64,000 nt of DNA from Prevotella falsenii DSM 22864 = JCM 15124. Its GTDB lineage: Bacteria; Bacteroidota; Bacteroidia; Bacteroidales; Bacteroidaceae. Positions 57,993 to 64,000 of this stretch are shown here, in pieces (within the stretch, counting starts at the first letter, position 1; each line of letters opens with the position of its first letter). The DNA lies in NCBI RefSeq assembly GCF_000613945.1, contig NZ_BAJY01000012.1, forward strand, positions 16,353 through 80,352, read 5' to 3'. The notes beneath the pieces are model-generated. The model ran no database searches and was not told where the DNA came from. It saw only the letters and a list, made by a program, of their open reading frames with translations. A program made the position numbers and the translations under genes.

Positions 57993-60356
57993 TTAATTGC
58001 TCAGATATTTTTTACCATTTATGATATAAACACCATGAGGCATTTCTTTCAGCATCTGCTGCACGGCATTCAGCTGCACACGTGCTGCCACGCTACCATC
58101 AATGCGATAGATAGTTACAATACCGTTTTCAACTTTACCGCTCTCTACATTCTCGATACCATTGCTCAAACGGAATGTATAATATGGCGGAACAGTGAAA
58201 GAAAGTCTTGTCTGCAAATTCTTCTTCATATAATAAATCTTCACACAGTATTCTCCCCCATCTTGCATCTTGCTAAAGGCAAACGTAAGTTTCTGTTCGC
58301 CGTCTTTAGCAATCTCAACATCTTGAGCCAATGTTTCCACATTCGCCGAGTTGCGGTCAGAAAGAATGGCTATGATTTTATTCTTATAAAGATTATCGCC
58401 CCAGTTTTCGACCGTAACTTCACATTCAAATTTATCCATTACAACGTTGCCTTGGGCATTCTTAATTTTATAGCCACTTTGCGTTAATTCAGCATCTAAG
58501 CCTTCCTTTACATCGATTTCAACTTCTCCTATCTTCACTTTTCTTGCATTATCTGCATAAAGTTCAACGCGATGCTTTCCCGGTGTCTTGGGTGTATACG
58601 GAATTGTTACTTTCTGCTCTGCCTTTGCGTCTATCATAAAACCAACGGCATTCGCATTCTTTCCGGTCGTTGCGTCGTAAAGATATACGGTTACGGCATT
58701 TGATATACCTTTATTAATGAGTGTTGCTGCTATCTTTGTTTCAATATTTTCTTCGGCTTGTCCCTCATGTGTCAGCATTGTACATTCCACATCGCTTCTA
58801 TTGCTGAAAGCAGTAGCAAGCATTTCTTTATCTTTAACATCAAGTTTGATATACATTCTTGAATTTATACAAGGACTCCAAACGTTTCCTCCGGTTGCTT
58901 CAACGGCAAACATTGGAACAAGATAATAGGTTCCCATCGGTAGGTTCTTACCAAAAGCCAACGAATTGCTCACACATTCGTATGTGTGGTTGTTAGGTTC
59001 CATATCAAGAATATCTACCTGACCAAGAATTGCAATACCCTCTACCGGTTTGTTATCGGCATCTCGAAGTTGCCAGCCAAATGTTATCTTCTGCTTCGTG
59101 TAATTGTTTGCCAAGACCTTCAAACCAATTCTGTCGATGACAAAGTCTGCTGACTTGTCTGTACGTTGATACTTGTCTTGCACATCTTTTATATCATTCA
59201 CAAAGATAGTATGGATAGCATCTTCAGGCTGCTGACCGGTCTTGTTTGGTTGCAAACCGACAATAACAGCTTGTTTAATGGTATAACCGCTGCCACCGGA
59301 GAACGAACCTGTTCCCTGCAAAGTCGGGTTGAGCACAGACAAATCGTATTCACCGTCTGACAAACCGCCCCAACCCCAATTTATAAGAAACTTTCCATCT
59401 TTATAACCGTGGCAAACAAAGGCGTGGTAACCAATGATCCCGGAATTAACATCAAACTTACCACCGGTGTACAACACAGGACGTTTTTCCTTAATCTCGT
59501 CATAGATTTTCTGTTGCCATTCAGCTTCCGTATATGGCGAGCGTTCTATTTCTTGCGCAGTGGCAGCATAATTAAAATACTCCTTGAACGATGTTACCAA
59601 AACATTAGAGCCCGACTCCTTAGGAGAGTATTGCATCTTCATTGCCTGACCAACATAGCGCATAAGCCAAGCAACCTCATCTGCATCTTCCTGAAGTTTG
59701 TAGCTATCCTTCATAGCTCCCCAATTGAATTTCTTCGGTTGGAGGTCTTGAAGGGTTTGTTCATAATCCTGCATCTTTGAATTATAGCCCGGTGTCGATG
59801 GGGTTTCGTTCTGTGGCCATTCATGATATTTCAAAATTTGCGCAGCAGCAGTGGCAACACAGCCTGTTGCAGCATAGCCTTCATCAAATTTCGGACATCT
59901 TAGGTTGTAAGGACTTGTCTGGTTCCATTTCGTTGTCATCAATCCGGACAAATCCTGAAGCTTTGCCGGCTTTGCCAACATTGTCGGTTGCTTATGGGTG
60001 GCAACATATTTCACATAACGCTGACAACATTCCAACCACCATTTCATTCCGTCGGGAATATTCTTCTCATCGAACGTTCCGTTGTAAGAATGTCCAAGAA
60101 CGGCCGGTGCTTTATCGTCAGCGGCTACAATAATAAATCCATCATTTCTCCCTACGTTAAAAACATAATAAGCATCGGTAGAGAGTTGCACGCTCTTTAC
60201 TGCATCTGAAATTTGTGCGTGCATACGGGGAGAACGAGCACCGTTTCCTTTAATATACTTTAAAGCTATTTGGCGTGCTTTCTCCAAACTCACAGGATTG
60301 CCTCGTACTATACTTCCCATTGAAAAGAGTACAAGTAAAAGCAATATTTTCTTCAT
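57993..60356 (-). CDS. C10-family cysteine protease (interpain/streptopain-like)
   Basis: Secreted papain-fold protease. 787 residues: signal peptide 1-19 (cleavage after VRG), Spi-type propeptide (about 20-135, ALKYIKGN... FIIVAADDKAPAVLGHS), and catalytic domain (about 136-385). Nucleophile is Cys166 (GYAATGCVATAAAQIL), with His311 (GIIGYHAFVCHGYKDG) and Trp motif FLINWGWGG. Two or three Ig-like domains follow, and the end YRIDGSVAARVQLNAVQQML ... GVYIINGKKYLSN is a T9SS-type tail. Related P. intermedia interpain A degrades haem-carrying host proteins and complement. A TAAGTTTG promoter lies about 85 bases upstream. Confidence 0.92.
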   Translation of the reverse strand: MKKILLLLVLFSMGSIVRGNPVSLEKARQIALKYIKGNGARSPRMHAQISDAVKSVQLSTDAYYVFNVGRNDGFIIVAADDKAPAVLGHSYNGTFDEKNIPDGMKWWLECCQRYVKYVATHKQPTMLAKPAKLQDLSGLMTTKWNQTSPYNLRCPKFDEGYAATGCVATAAAQILKYHEWPQNETPSTPGYNSKMQDYEQTLQDLQPKKFNWGAMKDSYKLQEDADEVAWLMRYVGQAMKMQYSPKESGSNVLVTSFKEYFNYAATAQEIERSPYTEAEWQQKIYDEIKEKRPVLYTGGKFDVNSGIIGYHAFVCHGYKDGKFLINWGWGGLSDGEYDLSVLNPTLQGTGSFSGGSGYTIKQAVIVGLQPNKTGQQPEDAIHTIFVNDIKDVQDKYQRTDKSADFVIDRIGLKVLANNYTKQKITFGWQLRDADNKPVEGIAILGQVDILDMEPNNHTYECVSNSLAFGKNLPMGTYYLVPMFAVEATGGNVWSPCINSRMYIKLDVKDKEMLATAFSNRSDVECTMLTHEGQAEENIETKIAATLINKGISNAVTVYLYDATTGKNANAVGFMIDAKAEQKVTIPYTPKTPGKHRVELYADNARKVKIGEVEIDVKEGLDAELTQSGYKIKNAQGNVVMDKFECEVTVENWGDNLYKNKIIAILSDRNSANVETLAQDVEIAKDGEQKLTFAFSKMQDGGEYCVKIYYMKKNLQTRLSFTVPPYYTFRLSNGIENVESGKVENGIVTIYRIDGSVAARVQLNAVQQMLKEMPHGVYIINGKKYLSN

Positions 60357-60438
60357 AAGATTATATGTTTAGTTCTAAAGTAATTCTAATTCTATATATC
60401 TGTATTATAAAATCTCCCAACTCTACAAGTTACAACGG

Positions 60439-60446
60439 CAAACTTA
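60439..60446 (-). promoter_or_regulatory. Candidate promoter -7 element for the C10 protease
   Basis: TAAGTTTG on the minus strand (TAnnTTTG), 82 bases before the ATG at 60356. Confidence 0.4.
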
Positions 60447-60478
60447 TTTAAAGTTACCTTAACTTCTTCTTTGTCTAA

Positions 60479-60514
60479 AGGAAACTCATGACCTATTGCA
60501 GGTATGAGTTTCCT
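60479..60514 (-). terminator. Hairpin after the 60599 gene
   Basis: Perfect 11-bp stem AGGAAACTCAT / ATGAGTTTCCT with a 14-base loop. It is about 85 bases past the stop at 60599 and upstream of the C10 promoter. The T-run is weak. Confidence 0.6.
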
Positions 60515-60598
60515 AAAGTAGTCCGAACAAATTCGACATCATACTCAAACATTCATAAACAACTGTTCTTTCGATACGAATTCATTTCTCAACATTAC

Positions 60599-61537
60599 TT
60601 ACTTGACAATCTTCTTCACGCTACCGTCGCTGTAACGAACGATATTGATGCCTTTCTGCAAATCATTGAGCAATCGACCGGATACATCGTAAACAGCAAC
60701 TACTGTTGCATTGTTCTTAACAGCCGGCTTAGCAGCAATACCTGTCGTTTCGCGCTCCAAAACAACCAAGCCCCATGGAGTGCCATACGCATTCGTTACA
60801 CCGCCCTTTTCAAATGAAACGGTTTTAGTGCTTTGAGGGTCTTCCTCATCTTCTGGAGTTGCATTAGGATCCGGAACCGGAGAAACACACTTCACACCCT
60901 TCATTGAAAACTTCTTGAAAGAGCAAATCGCACCGTATTTGGCTTCAGATGTTACATTTGAATTATCAACAACCAAACGACTTGCATATCCGCCGCAGAT
61001 ACCGCATCTGTCTGCTTTAATGTTCATATCTACGTCTTTTATGTTAAGTGTACCTATATGTCTGGCATCGATACCATTTAATCCGGCGTTAATAGTAAGG
61101 CTACCTCCACCCGTTATATCAATATTCGCAGACTCTGCATTTTGATATGTCAGCATCACAAAACCGGTCTGAGTTGTCGTAATAGAATTTTTACCTATTA
61201 ACTTTACAGTAATATTATCAACCGGGCAATAAAAACGGAATGTACCGATAATTGGATACCAATTTCCACTTTCTGATTGATACTGAGGACAATTTTCTTT
61301 AGTAACAACGATTTCTGCGTTTTCCATTGTAATGGTACGGGTATCCGCATCAAATTTTACAGTTCCTGACTTAACCCACTTATGCTCCGGGTCAAGATTG
61401 TTACCATTTTCTTTTGTCATTTTCTGACCAAGAAAATCAAGTTGTTCTTCATCTGCTCCTTGAGCAAAACTATTAGACACTCCAAAAATGGCAATAAGCA
61501 CTGCCATCAAAACTCTCAATCGTAAAAAACTCTTCAT
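60599..61537 (-). CDS. Exported beta-helix-like protein with short T9SS tail
   Basis: 312 residues from the ATG at 61535-61537 (MKSFLRLRVLMAVLIAIFGV), a signal peptide cleaved near SFA-Q. The middle is a repetitive right-handed helix-like region: ITVKLIGKNSITTTQTG, ANIDITGGGSLTINAG, IGTLNIKDVDMNIKADRCGI and SRLVVDNSNVTSEAKYGAI. Tail VYDVSGRLLNDLQKGINIVR then YSDGSVKKIVK matches the short T9SS-type end of two other proteins here. The open frame extends 47 codons upstream but passes through the AT-rich leader, so I use the internal start. Confidence 0.78.
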   Translation of the reverse strand: MKSFLRLRVLMAVLIAIFGVSNSFAQGADEEQLDFLGQKMTKENGNNLDPEHKWVKSGTVKFDADTRTITMENAEIVVTKENCPQYQSESGNWYPIIGTFRFYCPVDNITVKLIGKNSITTTQTGFVMLTYQNAESANIDITGGGSLTINAGLNGIDARHIGTLNIKDVDMNIKADRCGICGGYASRLVVDNSNVTSEAKYGAICSFKKFSMKGVKCVSPVPDPNATPEDEEDPQSTKTVSFEKGGVTNAYGTPWGLVVLERETTGIAAKPAVKNNATVVAVYDVSGRLLNDLQKGINIVRYSDGSVKKIVK

Positions 61538-61612
61538 AATTTTAAATTGTTTGTTGTTAAATTGTTTGTAGTTAAATTTGCAAAGAATATAATATTCTTC
61601 TTTTCCGATTGG

Positions 61613-61620
61613 CAAAGATA
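61613..61620 (-). promoter_or_regulatory. Promoter -7 element for the 61537 gene
   Basis: TATCTTTG on the minus strand, 75 bases before the ATG. Confidence 0.55.
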
Positions 61621-61679
61621 AACTAAATAATAAAACTATGCAAGAAAAAATAAAAAAAACAATCAACAAACACAGCAAT

Positions 61680-62020
61680 TAACAATTACACTTGCTATTA
61701 TTGTACTCGATTTATACACACGCTATACCCTTTAAACTCAAAATAGGAAATCAGAATAAAGCCATTCTCTTATGCTATGTGCAAGTTACCATGCAACACC
61801 TTTCTATAAATAGCCGCCCATACAAAAGACAACAGTTGCCACAGCAATAAACCATTCAAAGCCATACACCTTCCAACCTGATGATATAAAATGGAACTGT
61901 AAAAACGCAATAAAAAGATGAATATATAGTTCAATTCTACAGAATAGAACAAACGTTTCAAATGCTGCCCGTACCTCTTATACACCTTATTATATATAAG
62001 CAAAAAGCTCAACATCATTG
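61680..62020. other. AT-rich spacer without a supported gene
   Basis: No promoter-linked start, signal peptide or family match was found. An 82-codon hydrophobic minus-strand frame (61770-62018) is open but has nothing else in its favour. Confidence 0.5.
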
Positions 62021-62024
62021 CAAA

Positions 62025-62190
62025 TGTTTTTCACAACAGTACATATCACCTAACAAACTTATTATCAAAGCATTACAAAAACTATTGTTTTGCATTCCGA
62101 AAGCGTAGCTTTTGTACGGTCAAAGCGGCTCTTTTAGCGTCCAAAACAGCCGCTTTCGCAACGCCAAAACAAAACTACCGATTTTCCTAT
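62025..62190 (-). repeat. Dispersed intergenic repeat, copy G
   Basis: Minus-orientation, diverged copy. Lead is TTTTTCACAAC and arms are AAAGCGTAGCTTTTGTACGG, TCAAAGCGGCTCTTTTAGCG and CCAAAACAGCCGCTTTCGC. The second and third arms still pair around GCGGCT/AGCCGC. Confidence 0.7.
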
Positions 62191-62396
62191 GAACTATTCT
62201 TGCAAAAACAAAAGAATTTCTACTGAACGCTTGCGAAAACTATAAAGAGAGCCCCACGTCCCTCCACCAAAATCCTACTGCCCTATTGTACAGCCCAAAC
62301 AAAATACAATGCCGACCCATTAAAAGGCAATATCATTGAATTGTTAAAAATACAACTACACCATCTAAGCTCGCTAAAGCCTATAACAGAATACAA

Positions 62397-62434
62397 ACAA
62401 AAAGAGAGGACAGCCTTACGACTATCCTCTCTTT
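62397..62434 (-). terminator. Hairpin terminator of the tRNA-Asn gene
   Basis: AAAGAGAGGA pairs with TCCTCTCTTT across a 14-base loop, with a T-run on the minus strand, starting 3 bases past the tRNA end. Confidence 0.85.
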
Positions 62435-62436
62435 GC

Positions 62437-62509
62437 GCTCCAGGATGGGCTTGAACCAACGACCCCCTGATTAACAGTCAGGTGCTCTAACCAACTGAGC
62501 TACTGAAGC
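62437..62509 (-). tRNA. tRNA-Asn (anticodon GTT)
   Basis: 73 nt. Acceptor GCTTCAG/CTGGAGC (one G-T pair), D-arm GCTC..GAGC with AGTTGGTTA loop, anticodon arm CCTGA-CTGTTAA-TCAGG with GTT, variable GGGTC, T-loop TTCAAGC. The T-stem GTTGG/CCATC has one T-T mismatch. CCA is not encoded. Anticodon loop and arms make the identity secure. Confidence 0.95.
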
Positions 62510-62536
62510 AGTGTTGCTATTTCTTCTTAGCGAGTG

Positions 62537-62544
62537 CAAAAGTA
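62537..62544 (-). promoter_or_regulatory. Promoter -7 element for tRNA-Asn
   Basis: TACTTTTG on the minus strand, 27 bases upstream of the mature tRNA 5' end. Confidence 0.5.
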
Positions 62545-62639
62545 CAACGTTTTTTTTTAATCCACCAAATATTTTATCAAAAAATATCTTCCTTATTGTG
62601 ATAAAATATTCGCAAGGACAACTTTTATCATATTATCAT

Positions 62640-63184
62640 AACGTGAGCTCGGTATAAGAATTATGCAGGTGTATTATTTATTAAGATACTTAAAGAAAGA
62701 GTTCATTATGATTTAATATACTTATAATCAGGAAGAAGTGAGGTTTCTTCAGGGGCAAATTCCTACACCGAGTTCATTTTATTTATGAACGTTTTCGTTC
62801 AGCCAAATGAGCAATGCCAAATTTATTTAAGCATTGCCATGGCGAGAAAACGCACTTTTCGAGGAACGAGAAAAGAACGAAAATAAGACAATAAATCTGT
62901 AAATATTTTTCACAAGCGCAACTATCACTTAATCCTCTATCCATCAGCGCATTACAAAACCTATTGTTTTGCATTCTAAAAGCGTAGGTTTTGCACGGTA
63001 AAAGCGTAGGTTTTACATTGCAAAACCTACGCTTTCGCAATGTCAAAGCGCAGTTATCACTTTTTAACGGAATTATCATTACAAAAATGAACTGAAAATC
63101 TATCACTATTTCATCAACGAACTTGCTTAAAAGCATCTGCGATACTACCTGCCTAACCTGCTCTTTTATACCGAATTCACGTTA
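62640..63184 (-). mobile_element. Composite MITE-like element containing repeat copy H
   Basis: Second full copy of the element at 11585-12041. Left TIR AACGTGAGCTCGGTATAAG at 62640, inverse at 62760-62780, and a third, right-hand inverse TATACCGAATTCACGTTA near 63167-63184. The left module is again 141 bp. The repeat part has arms AAAAGCGTAGGTTTTGCACGG, AAAGCGTAGGTTTTAC and GCAAAACCTACGCTTTCG. About 88 bp more than the other copy are present near 62790-62876. No transposase. Confidence 0.7.
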
Positions 63185-63232
63185 TCATTCAAAAAACTAT
63201 TTCTAATATTTCCTTTTATCAGTAAAAATAAT

Positions 63233-63240
63233 TACATTTG
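63233..63240 (+). promoter_or_regulatory. Candidate promoter -7 element upstream of the last gene
   Basis: TACATTTG on the plus strand, about 190 bases before the ATG at 63428 and about 50 bases past the composite element. The long leader holds no gene I can see. Confidence 0.4.
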
Positions 63241-63427
63241 CAATATTGATATACGGACAAGAAGAAGCCATCATCACCGTTGAACTCTAATATCGTGCTA
63301 TTGAGAGTAGATTTACGATACAAAGTTTGTGCAAAGATGTACCGTATCATCTTTTAGACAACCCCTATTATTGTATTTTCGTTCTATGATGAACAATACC
63401 AAAAGAATAAATATATAAAATAAAACT

Positions 63428-64000
63428 ATGAACAAAACATTATGGAACTACTATAAGCAGTCGTCAGACGGACAAAAGGCAATTGCGATGTTTAATCCGG
63501 AACCAAACAATGCTTACGAAGAAATGGAAGAAATAGCAACTTCCTTACAAAAGTTGGACAGTTATATTGAACCTCAGCAATTTACAGATTATGTATTTGC
63601 GTACGAAGTTAATCTCTCCGAACGGAATCTCCTAATCGAAGAACTTTCCGAGCGCAAGAATTTCGAAACTTTTGTAGAATCCTATGACTTAAAAGAGTTT
63701 GAAATTCAAGAAGAAAAGGTTATTTGGTTTGAAGAAAATTATCTTATCAAAGCAGATAAATTCAGAAAAAAAGCAGCTACGGTAGATGCTCTATCAATGT
63801 TCTTATACTTTTATGATGCTTATTTCAAGCCTATTCTTCTCCCGGGTAGATTTGATATTATTCAAAAAAGCTGTGATTCGTTGGGTATAGAACTGCCACC
63901 TATCCCTCGCACAAAAAGTTATAAAGAATATTTAATGTACTACTATGACATTTGTGGTGCACTAAATAAATTTCAAGAAGAAAATGAACTGACAAACGGG
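63428..64000 (+). CDS. Unrecognised protein, 5' part only
   Basis: Open from the ATG at 63428 to the window end, 191 codons, starting MNKTLWNYYKQSSDGQKAIA. It has no signal peptide or membrane span. The sequence is acidic and helical (AYEEMEEIATSLQKLDSYIE, ELSERKNFETFVESYDLKEF) with a conserved-looking block MFLYFYDAYFKPILLPGRFD and LGIELPPIPRTKSYKEYLMY. Codon use fits a real gene. A cytosolic protein is likely; I do not assign a family. It lies just beyond the composite repeat element, so gene content here may differ between strains. Confidence 0.6.
   Translation, partial: MNKTLWNYYKQSSDGQKAIAMFNPEPNNAYEEMEEIATSLQKLDSYIEPQQFTDYVFAYEVNLSERNLLIEELSERKNFETFVESYDLKEFEIQEEKVIWFEENYLIKADKFRKKAATVDALSMFLYFYDAYFKPILLPGRFDIIQKSCDSLGIELPPIPRTKSYKEYLMYYYDICGALNKFQEENELTNG

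Noticed and set aside
61770..62018. Hydrophobic 82-codon frame, minus strand
   Set aside because: AT-rich spacer, no promoter or family support; hydrophobicity follows from base composition.
62783..63136. Open frame of 117 codons, like others at 11724-11993, 14475-14774, 34905-35165 and 49315-49500
   Set aside because: All follow the structured repeat and share its hairpin arms; start points differ and no initiation signal is shared. Conservation is at the DNA level.

Overview
The window looks like chromosome of an anaerobic Bacteroidota, most likely an oral Prevotella close to P. intermedia or P. nigrescens. The evidence is: many promoters of the Bacteroidota type (-7 element TAnnTTTG), no clear Shine-Dalgarno sites, a SusC/SusD pair, at least eight proteins with type IX secretion (T9SS) C-terminal tails, a C10 (interpain-like) cysteine protease, Omp28-type proteins, a sufBCDS operon, and a GT3-like glycogen synthase paired with a glycogen phosphorylase. 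The species is inferred; no rRNA is present.

Layout. 1-3.9 kb: partial nhaA, a relic of a DUF389 gene, a small DUF4250 protein, cytidine deaminase and a beta-helix lipoprotein. 4.2-14.4 kb: an outer-membrane barrel protein, glycogen phosphorylase and synthase, a small exported protein and an S41 (CtpA-like) protease. 15-22.7 kb: a three-gene T9SS cargo operon (533-aa secreted protein, S8 subtilase, LRR protein). 23.7-32.5 kb: a 1234-aa T9SS protein and a SusC/SusD pair. 32.9-34.9 kb: WYL regulator, rnhB and a small membrane protein. 35.2-40.5 kb: suf operon with an extra small exported protein inside it. 40.7-45.5 kb: rimP-nusA-infB. 45.7-51.8 kb: Ca2+-type P-ATPase, two small outer-membrane barrels, an alpha/beta esterase and a Zn-ribbon Nudix hydrolase. 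52.2-61.5 kb: a minus-strand run of envelope and secreted proteins (TlpA, DUF6029, two Omp28-like proteins, C10 protease, T9SS-tailed proteins). 62.4-64 kb: tRNA-Asn, a composite repeat element and the start of an unrecognised gene.

Two things stand out. First, seven genes (including nusA, sufC and sufS, which should be indispensable) carry frame breaks, each explained by loss of one base (two in nusA) from a short homopolymer. This pattern points to consensus errors rather than gene decay, and the calls below give the restored products. Second, the intergenic spaces hold eight copies, in both orientations, of a structured repeat built from interchangeable 20-nt arms. Two copies sit inside larger MITE-like elements that carry a 141-bp module with matching terminal inverted repeats. 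A separate 198-bp inverted-repeat element, a 4 x 23-bp palindrome array and a 4 x 22-bp tandem array are also present. These non-coding elements are the most likely undescribed content of the window.
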